Shown here: in pieces, positions 8,895 through 17,271 of the stretch
How positions within the stretch are numbered: position 1 is the first letter of the stretch
Layout of the letters: every line of letters starts with the position of its first letter
Origin: a virus
DNA: 32,068 nucleotides
Reading direction: 5' to 3' (one strand)
Virus record (IMG/VR): IMGVR_UViG_3300008448_000375
Location: 1-32,068 of that record
Position numbers and translations under genes: made by a program
The notes under the pieces: model-generated
The model's input: only the letters and a program-made list of their open reading frames with translations
What the model was told of the DNA's origin: nothing
The model's database searches: none

Positions 8895-9157
8895 AAAGAA
8901 TAATATATAATTCAGAAATTGGTTTAATTATAATGACACCAAATAAATTTATCGAAGATGAATTTAAAAATGCAATAATGATTGGTGAAAAAGATGTTCC
9001 ATTTGGAATAAAATTTAAAATAATTGATTCATCAGACATACCAACCGAACCGATGGAAACATGGGAATTTGATTTATCTAACCCTAATGGGATAGGACTT
9101 TCACCTGAAGAATTTTATGCCAAATACCCTGAATACAAAAGATGGGCAGTTCAATGA
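8891..9157 (+). CDS. Small protein next to the fibre gene, possibly fibre-associated, 88 aa
   Basis: An ATGA overlap with the fibre stop codon indicates translational coupling. The protein is acidic and soluble, with [19 protein letters not shown] near the N-terminus and [20 protein letters not shown] near the C-terminus. The latter resembles the IDSSDIPT...[10 protein letters not shown] region seen in small phage genes downstream of fibres, which are sometimes called fibre-assembly proteins. No enzymatic motif is seen. Base composition is as AT-rich as the fibre tip, consistent with both having been acquired together. Confidence 0.7.
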   Translation: MKRIIYNSEIGLIIMTPNKFIEDEFKNAIMIGEKDVPFGIKFKIIDSSDIPTEPMETWEFDLSNPNGIGLSPEEFYAKYPEYKRWAVQ

Positions 9158-9351
9158 TTATTGTAAATCAAGATAAATTAAAAAAACTGAATGATGAGAA
9201 GCGAATTAAAGAATTACAAACTTTATTGAATGATTCTGATTTTCGCATGAGTAAAGATTATTTCGATCAAATGTCATCTCAAGACCAAGACAAGTGGACT
9301 AAACAACGTAAAGCATGGAGAGATGAAATAAGAGGATTAAATGCCAATTAA
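9154..9351 (+). CDS. Putative tail-fibre assembly chaperone-like protein (Phage_tail_APC-like)
   Basis: A 65-residue protein starting at 9154 in an ATGA overlap with the previous stop; an in-frame ATG at 9142 would add four residues. The C-terminal half, with LLNDSDFRMSK followed by DKWTKQRKAWRDEIRGLN, resembles the short phage tail assembly chaperone-like domain (RxxLLxxxDW ... W...R.ALRD) common after fibre genes. It probably assists folding or attachment of the fibre, by analogy. The match is by eye and the length is typical. Confidence 0.65.
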   Translation: MIIVNQDKLKKLNDEKRIKELQTLLNDSDFRMSKDYFDQMSSQDQDKWTKQRKAWRDEIRGLNAN

Positions 9352-9493
9352 ATCAACTAAACAACTCAGGCTTATGCTAGGTGTAGCAAATAGTCCATCC
9401 TTTGCGAAGAAAGTAGGAATAAAACAATCTATAGGAAAGGAGATGGTTTCAAAGACTCCCAAGAAGAAAATGAAATCATTATTAAAGAAATGA
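9341..9493 (+). CDS. Small lysine-rich protein, 50 aa
   Basis: Overlaps the preceding gene by 11 bases and the next by four (ATGA). The product is MPIKSTKQLRLMLGVANSPS and then a strongly basic tail ending KTPKKKMKSLLKK. It has the composition of small nucleic-acid-binding or packaged basic proteins. No named family is recognised. It belongs to a run of four short genes (9154-9881) in the capsid operon, two very basic and then one very acidic. Confidence 0.6.
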   Translation: MPIKSTKQLRLMLGVANSPSFAKKVGIKQSIGKEMVSKTPKKKMKSLLKK

Positions 9494-9633
9494 AAGGTCT
9501 ATACAGTAATATTAACGCAAAAAGAAAACGGATCGAAGCAGGATCGGGTGAGAAGATGAGAAAGCCTGGAACAAAAGGTGCTCCTACAGCAAAAGCATTC
9601 AAACAAGCCAAAAAAACGGTAAGGAAAAAATAA
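9490..9633 (+). CDS. Small basic conserved phage protein, 47 aa
   Basis: Starts in an ATGA overlap and ends in a TAATG junction. The sequence MKGLYSNINAKRKRIEAGSG followed by EKMRKPGTKGAPTAKAFKQA is a pattern I recognise from many environmental phage genomes (KGLYANI.AKR.RI.AGSGE.MR.PG..GAPTA), always as a tiny gene near head genes. Function is unknown; the charge suggests binding to DNA or to the acidic neighbour. Conservation across phages makes it very likely a real gene despite its size. Confidence 0.75.
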   Translation: MKGLYSNINAKRKRIEAGSGEKMRKPGTKGAPTAKAFKQAKKTVRKK

Positions 9634-9881
9634 TGTACGACGAAAAGATGAAAGCTAAACACGAAGCAATTAAAAAGATCATTGAAGAAATGGATAATTT
9701 AATGATGGGCAAAATGATGCCTAAAGAAGAAGAAGAGGAAGAAGTTCCAATGGAAGTTAAGGTCATGAAGCTCGAAGCTAAGCCAGAAGAAGAAGAGGAT
9801 TACGAAATGGAATCCGAAGAAGGCGAATCTATCGACATGACTCCTATCAAGGAATTGAGAAAACGATTGAGAGGCAAATAA
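9633..9881 (+). CDS. Acidic small protein, 82 aa
   Basis: A strongly charged, Glu- and Met-rich protein. An N-terminal helix (KMKAKHEAIKKIIEEMDNLM) is followed by a run of Glu at about residues 32-37, acidic stretches to residue 68, and a short basic C-terminus (IKELRKRLRGK). No enzymatic motif. It is coupled to the preceding very basic 47-residue gene by TAATG and abuts the adaptor gene at 9882. The pairing of basic and acidic small proteins suggests they may interact, or that this one is a scaffold-like or DNA-mimic protein; both are inference. Confidence 0.7.
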   Translation: MYDEKMKAKHEAIKKIIEEMDNLMMGKMMPKEEEEEEVPMEVKVMKLEAKPEEEEDYEMESEEGESIDMTPIKELRKRLRGK

Positions 9882-10757
9882 ATGCCTGACTATACAACTA
9901 CTGGACTAATCGAACAAACAAAGCGGCGTATATCAATGCCGACATCTCAAAGTTTGATAACCACAGATAGATTCATTTCAATTCTTAATGATGAATTACA
10001 AACTAGAATCGTGCCTTTCCTTATGGCTTTTCGGGAAGAATGGTTTGTTGATTATGATGACTACTCAACCGACGGGGTGACTACTGAGTACACTATATCC
10101 TCAAAGGCAGTGGGTCATAAACTTAGAGACGTTCAATTATGGGATAATGGAAAGCAATATCTTAATGTACCTCGTTTGGCTCCTGAGCAACTAGCAGATT
10201 CATTTTATGGTTTTTATGTACAGAATGATAAGATCATTATATATCCTAACGCCCTAGACAATGGCAAGACATTAAGGTTAAGTTATTTCCGACGACTTAA
10301 TGATTTAGTATCTACTTCCTCGGCGGGATATATTGCAACAGCTTCGACTTCATCCGTGACAATATCCACAACACCACCGGCAACATTTACAAATAATACA
10401 TCCGTTGATATAATATCTCATAACTCTCCATTCGGTATAAAAGAAACTTTAATTATAAGTTCAGTCGTTGGTTCTACTGTTACATTCACGACTCCCACAA
10501 CTGCGGAAGCAGGGGATTATGTTTGTCTCAAAGGTGAGAGTGTTTATCCTGAAATTCCTATAGAATGTATTCCTATGCTATGCCAATCAGCAGGTATAAG
10601 AATCCTTGAAGCCTTGGGAGATACCGAAGGTTTACAAATTGCAATGGCGAATTATTTACAAATTGAACAGAGTGCAAAGGCTACACTATCCCCAAGAGTA
10701 GACGGTGAAGTTAAGAAGTTACAAAACAAAAGAAGATTGATGCGTTACATCTTATGA
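9882..10757 (+). CDS. Head-to-tail adaptor protein (P22 gp4-like or T7 gp11-like role)
   Basis: A 291-residue protein between the capsid genes and the large tail protein. The N-terminal part has LIEQTKRRISMP and DRFISILNDELQTRIVPFLM, typical of helical adaptor proteins that bind the portal. The middle has a beta-rich segment with YFRRLNDLV at about 138-146, and the C-terminus (PEIPIECIPMLCQSAGIRIL to KRRLMRYIL) is helical. This layout and the position before the 825-residue tail protein fit the adaptor that closes the portal after packaging. Residues about 150-215 are a Thr/Ser-rich insertion that may be an Ig-like decoration. Confidence 0.78.
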   Translation: MPDYTTTGLIEQTKRRISMPTSQSLITTDRFISILNDELQTRIVPFLMAFREEWFVDYDDYSTDGVTTEYTISSKAVGHKLRDVQLWDNGKQYLNVPRLAPEQLADSFYGFYVQNDKIIIYPNALDNGKTLRLSYFRRLNDLVSTSSAGYIATASTSSVTISTTPPATFTNNTSVDIISHNSPFGIKETLIISSVVGSTVTFTTPTTAEAGDYVCLKGESVYPEIPIECIPMLCQSAGIRILEALGDTEGLQIAMANYLQIEQSAKATLSPRVDGEVKKLQNKRRLMRYIL

Positions 10758-13231
10758 AGCAACAAGTCCTTAACTTAAAAGTTTCAGGTCTTTACACAAA
10801 CCCGAATCAATTTTCAGAGATTCCACAAGGTGCTTTATCGATAGCGGAAAATGTCGTTATTGATAAAGGATCTGTAATCGAATCAAGAAGGGGCTTTGAT
10901 AAATACGGAAACGCTTTATCAAATATAGATTCTATACATGACTTCCAAGATAAATTAATAGTACAGTATGGTACATCACTTGCTTATGATTCTGGTTCTG
11001 GTGTATGGACTAATTACTCAGGAAGCTATGAGCCACCTAGTGGGTTTAAGATGCGATCTGTTAAGCAAAATTCAAATTTTTATTTCACTACCGATGCAGG
11101 AATAAAAAAACTTTCTAACGTTACGGGAACCGTTGCAAGTGCGGGTGTTCCTAAGTGTTTAGATGGTGAAGTTTCTGTCAGTGGAACAAGTGGTGGATGG
11201 TTGAATAACAACCATACCGTTGCGTACAGAATGGTTTTGGGAATACAGGATACCAATAATAATTTGATCTTAGGAGCTCCATCTGGAAGAGCGATTGTCA
11301 ATAATTCATTAAGCGGAACAAGATCAACAACAGTTAAATTCTATATCCCATCGGGGCTTACTACTTCTTATTTTTATCAAGTTTATCGTTCTCCATCGAC
11401 ATCATCGGCTTCGATTGTCCCTAACGATGAGATGCAACTTATATACGAAAACAATATTTCTTCTACTGATATAACTAATGGATATATACAATTTAATGAT
11501 ATTAGACCCGATTCTTTGAAGGGTGCGTTCCTTTATACAAATGCAGGACAAGAGGGAATCTTACAAGCAAACGATCAACCTCCTTTGGCGTGTGATATTT
11601 GTAATTATAAACAAATGGTATTTTTTGCTAATACTACCACTAAACAAAGAAAGATATTTACTCTGATCGGGACAACTGCAACGACTGGAACGGTAGGGTC
11701 ATTATCTAGTGGAAATACTATTACAATCGGCGGCGTTACTTATACGGGAACAAGTGGAAGCGAGAATGTTTCTACTAATACCTTTAAGGTTTTCACAGCA
11801 GGAACTCCATCCGAGAATATAGAGAATACTTGTTTTTCATTATTAAGGGTAGTCAATCAATCCACATCGAATTCATCATACTATGGATATTATATCTCAG
11901 GATACAACGATTTACCTGGACAAATGCTTATTGAAGAAAGAGGGATTGGTGGAAATGCGATTGTATTCACTGCATCCAATGGAACAGCATTTAATCCCGT
12001 TATCCCTTCATCGGGAACAACTTACACATCTGATAATGAAGAAACACAGAATAGAGTTTATTATTCTAAACTAGGACAACCCGAAGCCGTTCCGATAGTT
12101 AATTATTTTAACATAGGATCAAAAGACTTCCCTATTCAACGTATTATTCCTTTAAGAGATTCGATATTTATTTTTAAAGAGGATGGGGTTTTTAGAATAC
12201 TAGGGGAAGATCCTACTTCTCTAAGAACTCAAATCTTTGACAATACAGCAACGATCATTGGAGCAAATACAGCAGTCGAATTAGCGAATACAATTTATCT
12301 TTATTCAGATCAGGGTGTTGTATCATGTTCTGATAATGGTCTGTCTATAATGTCCTTACCTATCGAGGATCAACTTTTCAAGCTCGAAGTCTTAACAGGA
12401 TTCACATCAACAGCTCACGCAGTTTCATACGAGAGCGATAGAAAATATATATTTTTTACCAAAACTCTAGCGGGGGATGCAAGTGCAACTCAGGCTTGGG
12501 TTTATAACCAAGTTACAAACGCTTGGACTAAGTGGTTACTAACTGCAACGTGCGGGTATGTTTTCGATGGGAAGATGTACTTCGGCGGGGCGAATGGATA
12601 TATATATCAAGAGAGAAAATCTTACTCAATAGCAGACTATAAAGACGAAGACTATGATGTTACAATTACGGGAGTTACAGGAACAAGTGTTGCTTTGAGT
12701 TCTGTTCTTAATGTCAATGTTGGAAATATTCTTTATCAATCAGGTTTAGATTCTTATATCTCTTCAGTATCGGGAACAACTGGATCAGGAGTAGTGACTG
12801 TTGAGGATGTAGGATTCACCACAGGGTCTGCCGTTGTTTATTCATCAATTCCTTGCCTAGTAGAATGGGCGCAAGAGTCTGCACAGAATCCTGGTATTTT
12901 AAAACACTTCCGAGAAGTGACTTTGCTTATGCGAAACTCGGAATTCAAAATTCTAGAAATAGGGTTCACTTCATCATTGGACGACAATCCTGAGTATGTC
13001 GAGATCGAACCAGAACTCGAAGGTCAATGGGGTTCATTCGCTTGGGGTTCTCAGCCTTGGGGTGGTGGATTAATCTCTCGTCCTGTACCTATTAGAACTT
13101 ACGTTCCTCTCACAAAATCAAGGGCTTCATGGTTATTCTTACGAGTACGATCAGACAAGAGCGAATCTAATTTTGCTATTGCAGGGGCTTCAATTATATT
13201 CACACCAATGAGCGAGCGTTTCAATGGCTAA
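10754..13231 (+). CDS. Large tail protein of the P22 gp10 (DNA stabilisation) / T7 gp12 type
   Basis: An 825-residue beta-rich protein coupled to the adaptor by ATGA. The N-terminus carries GALSIAENVVIDKGSVIESR followed by RGFDKYG, a hallmark of podovirus tail nozzle or stabilisation proteins. Later segments fit the beta-propeller: SIFIFKEDGVFRILGEDP near residue 475, then TIYLYSDQGVVSCSDNGLS. The C-terminus has PIRTYVPLTKSRASWLFLRV. This protein would form the tail tube or hub that plugs the genome and joins the fibre. Its presence, with no tape-measure gene, is the main evidence for a short-tailed virion. Confidence 0.85.
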   Translation: MKQQVLNLKVSGLYTNPNQFSEIPQGALSIAENVVIDKGSVIESRRGFDKYGNALSNIDSIHDFQDKLIVQYGTSLAYDSGSGVWTNYSGSYEPPSGFKMRSVKQNSNFYFTTDAGIKKLSNVTGTVASAGVPKCLDGEVSVSGTSGGWLNNNHTVAYRMVLGIQDTNNNLILGAPSGRAIVNNSLSGTRSTTVKFYIPSGLTTSYFYQVYRSPSTSSASIVPNDEMQLIYENNISSTDITNGYIQFNDIRPDSLKGAFLYTNAGQEGILQANDQPPLACDICNYKQMVFFANTTTKQRKIFTLIGTTATTGTVGSLSSGNTITIGGVTYTGTSGSENVSTNTFKVFTAGTPSENIENTCFSLLRVVNQSTSNSSYYGYYISGYNDLPGQMLIEERGIGGNAIVFTASNGTAFNPVIPSSGTTYTSDNEETQNRVYYSKLGQPEAVPIVNYFNIGSKDFPIQRIIPLRDSIFIFKEDGVFRILGEDPTSLRTQIFDNTATIIGANTAVELANTIYLYSDQGVVSCSDNGLSIMSLPIEDQLFKLEVLTGFTSTAHAVSYESDRKYIFFTKTLAGDASATQAWVYNQVTNAWTKWLLTATCGYVFDGKMYFGGANGYIYQERKSYSIADYKDEDYDVTITGVTGTSVALSSVLNVNVGNILYQSGLDSYISSVSGTTGSGVVTVEDVGFTTGSAVVYSSIPCLVEWAQESAQNPGILKHFREVTLLMRNSEFKILEIGFTSSLDDNPEYVEIEPELEGQWGSFAWGSQPWGGGLISRPVPIRTYVPLTKSRASWLFLRVRSDKSESNFAIAGASIIFTPMSERFNG

Positions 13232-13640
13232 AATACCCGCAGTAAAATCAATTAGAATTGAAGATATTTCTCCAGAGGCTCCTCAGTGGATAAATAATTT
13301 ATTAAGCCCATTGAATTCATTCATGGAAAATATATATTCTGCATTAATTAGAAACATTACATTCACCGACAACATTGCTTGCATGATAAAAGATATAGAA
13401 TTTAGAACTTTATCAACTTATACTTCTCAAGGATTCGATGCGATCAATATAACTAATACACTAAAAACATCGGCTCAAGGTTTGTTTATTATGCAATTAT
13501 ACAACTCCTCAGACCCTTACTCTATAATTACAAATGCCACAACACCTTTTTGGCTTGACGACAACGGAATTATCAAGATACAATATATCACAGGACTTGC
13601 AAATTCGACTCAGTATAAAGGGAAGGTATTAATAATATAA
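13224..13640 (+). CDS. Putative tail-associated structural protein, 138 aa
   Basis: Overlaps the large tail protein gene by eight bases and meets the next gene at TAATG. The sequence has WINNLLSPLNSFMENIYSAL near residue 22 and a beta-rich remainder ending GLANSTQYKGKVLII. Similar small proteins (LN.F...+..AL...ITF.+N) are often found after the tail nozzle gene in podoviruses, without assigned function. It is probably a virion component judged by operon position. No catalytic motif, signal peptide or membrane segment is present. Confidence 0.7.
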   Translation: MAKIPAVKSIRIEDISPEAPQWINNLLSPLNSFMENIYSALIRNITFTDNIACMIKDIEFRTLSTYTSQGFDAINITNTLKTSAQGLFIMQLYNSSDPYSIITNATTPFWLDDNGIIKIQYITGLANSTQYKGKVLII

Positions 13641-14914
13641 TGGCTTACATCATAGGAACGAAACGACCAGAAACTCAAGGAGAGCCTCAACAATTAGTTT
13701 CGGGAACTCCGTCAATGTTGGGACAAGGATCAACTGGAGTTCAAGCTCAAACAGGACAAGCCGCACCTTCTACGTTTACTAATCTTCAAAGGTATATCGA
13801 AGCCAATCAAGGAAATGTCGGTGGACTTGCTCAAGCTATCGAATCAAAAAAATCCTCTATTGAAAATCCATTTCAACAAGCGAAAACAGAAGCGGAAATA
13901 GCAAAACAAAATGTACAAAGTGCGATTGAAGGAAGAGGACAAGCTGAATCAAGTTTGAAAGCGGCGGTTGAAAAAGCAAGAACAGCTCCATCAACACTAG
14001 GAGCGGAGGAAGTTAAGAACATCCGAAACCTTGCAACAACTTTTAATTATGATCCATCACAAGTCTTGACACCACTAACAACAGCAGTAGCGGGGTTAGG
14101 TGGGAAAGCTCAGACATCTGCGGCAGGATTAGAAAACCTTGCAACAAGAGAAGGACAAAGACAAGCACTCATAGAAGCAAGACAAGCTCCACGTTCTTCA
14201 CTTGGTGGATTAGAACTAGACACTTTCCTACTTGGTGCGAGTCCAGAAGCACAATCAAGAGTACAGGCTTTGAATTTACCAACAAGAGCGAATGAATTAA
14301 GACAAGCACTTACGCCATTCCAAGAAAACATCACAGAGTTTCAAAAAACTAAAGGACTCACATCGGCTGATATACAAAATTTATTGACTGGTCAACAAAA
14401 AGCCGTTGCCTCTGAATTAGAAACTTCATTACCTTCTTTGATTGAAGAAAAAGCAAAACAAAATATAAATTTTGGAACACGACTTGCGAGAAGGCAAGCA
14501 TTACCAGGAGAGATTGAAAATCTAAGAACACAACTTGGTGAAATCAATAAACCATCTGACATAGATTTATTGACATCCCAACAACAAAGACAAAATATGC
14601 TGAGTGATTTTTTTTCATTAGCAACGCCTGAAAACCTTGGTGCATCTGTTTCGGGTTCAGGTGGAACCGTTAGACCGACAATGACAGAAACAGAAACAGC
14701 AAAAAGAGAAAGACTTAGACAAGCAAAACAAAATGAAATAAATGCTTTATTGAGCGAACAGGAAGGACTTTCGAATCTCGAAAAAGAACTAGCGACACAA
14801 AAAGCCGGTATCACTTACGGACAAGCACTAAGCCCTGAGCAAATCGCAAGATACACAGCGTTCGCACAACTAGCAGGACTTGATCCAACACAATTTTTAG
14901 GAAGGGTATCATAA
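13640..14914 (+). CDS. Putative internal virion / ejection protein, 424 aa
   Basis: A Gln-, Ala- and Ser-rich protein, mainly helical with long low-complexity coiled-coil stretches (AKTEAEIAKQNVQSAIEG near residue 80 and RERLRQAKQNEINALLSEQE near 355). It lies in the position of the ejection proteins of P22-like and T7-like phages, proteins packed inside the capsid and injected ahead of the DNA. Sequence similarity to a named family is not recognised, so the role is inferred from order and composition. It is coupled to the next gene by overlap at 14914. Confidence 0.65.
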   Translation: MAYIIGTKRPETQGEPQQLVSGTPSMLGQGSTGVQAQTGQAAPSTFTNLQRYIEANQGNVGGLAQAIESKKSSIENPFQQAKTEAEIAKQNVQSAIEGRGQAESSLKAAVEKARTAPSTLGAEEVKNIRNLATTFNYDPSQVLTPLTTAVAGLGGKAQTSAAGLENLATREGQRQALIEARQAPRSSLGGLELDTFLLGASPEAQSRVQALNLPTRANELRQALTPFQENITEFQKTKGLTSADIQNLLTGQQKAVASELETSLPSLIEEKAKQNINFGTRLARRQALPGEIENLRTQLGEINKPSDIDLLTSQQQRQNMLSDFFSLATPENLGASVSGSGGTVRPTMTETETAKRERLRQAKQNEINALLSEQEGLSNLEKELATQKAGITYGQALSPEQIARYTAFAQLAGLDPTQFLGRVS

Positions 14915-16002
14915 TGGCAACACTCGGGCAAATTTTAGGTACAGATACAACAGCCGCAGAAAATCAATACATTCAACAAATGCTTGGTACTTTGGCACTA
15001 CAACCCAAAGCTCCAACACTTGAACAGATCAACCTTCCACAGTATGGTGTAGGTGAACAGTTTCAATATGTCGGTGACTTTACTCCAGAGATGTTATCTG
15101 CAACGGAGTTAAGAGATCTTTTAATATCTCCTGAACTTCGTGCTCAAGAAATGGCAACACTCGACCAACTTAATCAAATCGTTTCAGGTGGTGGACTAAC
15201 TGACATTGATCGTGCAAGACTAGCAGAGATTAGAGCACAACAAGCCGCACAAGAAAGAGGCGGAAGACAAGCTATCCTTCAAGGAATGGCTCAACGTGGT
15301 CTTGGTGGTGGTGGAAGTGAATTAGCGGCTTACCTACAATCACAACAATCTGGAGCAGACCGTGCGGCGTTAGAAGGTGCACAGGTAGCCGCAGAAGCAC
15401 AGTCTAGACAACTACAAGCAGGATTACAAAGAGCGGGACTAGCGGGAAATATTGGCGAACGTGACTATACAAGACAAGCTCAAAAAGCAGAAGCTCAAGA
15501 TATTATTAATCGGTTTAATGTTCAAAATAAAAACTTAGCTCAAATGTCTAACCTTGAGAAACAACAAGCAATTTCTAATTTGAACAAACAACTAGCTCAA
15601 GCGAATATTGACACAAGACAGAGACAGGAGATTATGAATAAACTCCAAATCCCTATGTCTCAATATGGACTGACATCACAAGAGTCTGGAACCAAGCTAG
15701 GCTTATTAGGTCAAGCGGCTGGAACTAGGTTACAAGGTGCACAACAAAGAGCACAACAGATGCAACAGTTAATCGGAACAGGAATCCAGGCTGGTGCAAC
15801 TTACCTCGGTGGACCTGCTGGTGGTTTAGTAGTTGGAAATACTTTTATTCCTGGAGCAGAATCAAGAGGAAGTCAACTATTGAATACTTTATCATCTTCA
15901 AGTTATAATCCAATGAATTGGTTTTCATCACAACCAGCTACGACTGCTCAACCAGCTAACACTGCACAGCCAGCTACTACTCAAACTGGCGTTAGGAGAT
16001 AA
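14914..16002 (+). CDS. Putative internal virion / ejection protein, 362 aa
   Basis: A Gln- and Ala-rich helical protein. The region about 100-150 reads RAQQAAQERGGRQAILQGMA then QRGLGGGGSELAAYLQ, a Gly-rich hinge of the type found in many phage structural proteins of this position. Residues about 185-240 are coiled coil. Near residues 288-305 the sequence GAGATYLGGPAGGLVVGNTF-like Gly/Ala stretch is amphipathic and could insert into a membrane. The C-terminus is a Thr/Ala/Pro repeat (QPATTAQPANTAQPATTQ) that is probably disordered. The gene abuts the next ejection candidate at 16005. Function is inferred from context. Confidence 0.65.
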   Translation: MATLGQILGTDTTAAENQYIQQMLGTLALQPKAPTLEQINLPQYGVGEQFQYVGDFTPEMLSATELRDLLISPELRAQEMATLDQLNQIVSGGGLTDIDRARLAEIRAQQAAQERGGRQAILQGMAQRGLGGGGSELAAYLQSQQSGADRAALEGAQVAAEAQSRQLQAGLQRAGLAGNIGERDYTRQAQKAEAQDIINRFNVQNKNLAQMSNLEKQQAISNLNKQLAQANIDTRQRQEIMNKLQIPMSQYGLTSQESGTKLGLLGQAAGTRLQGAQQRAQQMQQLIGTGIQAGATYLGGPAGGLVVGNTFIPGAESRGSQLLNTLSSSSYNPMNWFSSQPATTAQPANTAQPATTQTGVRR

Positions 16003-16004
16003 CA

Positions 16005-17264
16005 ATGTCTGAAACTAATTTTAAAGATTTTACAGAAGATGAATTTCAAAAGTATTTTATTAATACATTAAGATCAGAAGGTACTTCTCCAACAGATATT
16101 TATGGAAGACAATTAGCTGATAGAGAATTATTAAATCTTACTAATCCAAATAAAAATGCAACTGGTGGAAAAGGTCTTGATCCTTTTACCCAAGCTGTTG
16201 CTGGAACTGTTGCAAATCGTGCTATTGATTATATGATAAATCCTAAAGTTTCAGAAACTACAACGACTCAATCAATTCCATCACAAATCCCTCAGATGCC
16301 TCAACAGTATGATACTTCTCCCTATCGTGCCCTTGACATTATAGGTGCTGGTATTGCTAGAAGACCAACTCAGGAAGGTTATTTCAATCAACTTGAGAAA
16401 ATGCAAAACGCAAGATTGGAAGACGCTTATAACAGAAGAACTGATACCGACGAGGCGAAGAATCTACAAGGATTGATCCAAAAAACATTTCCTAATTTAG
16501 ATAAAGATATCGTTTCCAAAATATCTCCTGACTACTTTTCGAAGAATTATCCATTGATTGCACAGATAGCAGAAAGAGAAACAAGTGCAATGTCTAAAGC
16601 TACTGGAGATCAAGAAGCTAAACAATTCATCAAAGAATTCTATCCAGAAATAAATCAAAAACAATTAAATTTAGTTAATGCTACAAACTATAAAGAGATT
16701 GCTAAAAAATTTGATGATATAAGAGCAAAAAAAGCAGTAAACCCACAAGCAAAAAAACTTGATGCAACTACTTTAAGAAAATCCCAAGAAGATGAAAATG
16801 CTACACTATCATATATAAATAAACTAAATGATATGAAAAAGTATATTGATTCAAATGGATTTAGTGTAAATGATGTTGAACTTGGAAATAAATATGCTGA
16901 TTTTTTAGCCGCATATAAAGAAGTAAACAAACTCGGTGCTTTGGATAGTGGAGTCCTACAATTAGTCAATAAAGCATTACCTGACCCAACAAGTTTGACA
17001 AGTTTCGGAAAAGATATTTTTTCATCTGATTTTAAGAATAATTATTTAAAAACAATAGATGAAATAAGCAAAAAATCAATAGATAGTTTTGCGAATTACT
17101 CTTCTATTACGGGTTATGAGCCAAAAGTCTTAACAAATAAATATTTAGAAAATCTAAAGGGTAATGAAAAAAAACAAAAATATGAAGAGGGTCAATTTTA
17201 CCCAGATGGTAAGGGTGGATATTTTAAATGGATGAATGGGAAAGCTGTCCCAGTTCCGAAGTGA
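16005..17264 (+). CDS. Putative internal virion / ejection protein, 419 aa
   Basis: A soluble, charged protein beginning MSETNFKDFTEDEFQKYFIN, three bases after the previous stop. It has a Pro/Gln-rich linker near residues 85-105 (SIPSQIPQMPQQYD) followed by helical sequence, and ends with GQFYPDGKGGYFKWMNGKAV. The last segment resembles a short beta motif found at the ends of phage structural proteins. The base composition is more AT-rich than the two upstream genes. No family is recognised; virion or ejection role is inferred from its place between such genes. Confidence 0.6.
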   Translation: MSETNFKDFTEDEFQKYFINTLRSEGTSPTDIYGRQLADRELLNLTNPNKNATGGKGLDPFTQAVAGTVANRAIDYMINPKVSETTTTQSIPSQIPQMPQQYDTSPYRALDIIGAGIARRPTQEGYFNQLEKMQNARLEDAYNRRTDTDEAKNLQGLIQKTFPNLDKDIVSKISPDYFSKNYPLIAQIAERETSAMSKATGDQEAKQFIKEFYPEINQKQLNLVNATNYKEIAKKFDDIRAKKAVNPQAKKLDATTLRKSQEDENATLSYINKLNDMKKYIDSNGFSVNDVELGNKYADFLAAYKEVNKLGALDSGVLQLVNKALPDPTSLTSFGKDIFSSDFKNNYLKTIDEISKKSIDSFANYSSITGYEPKVLTNKYLENLKGNEKKQKYEEGQFYPDGKGGYFKWMNGKAVPVPK

Positions 17265-17271
17265 GTAAACA

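Noticed and set aside
14110-14814. Minus-strand frames of 74 and 140 residues inside the ejection-protein gene
   Set aside because: They are Ser/Cys/Phe-rich mirror images of Gln/Ala/Glu-rich + strand coding and lack start signals.
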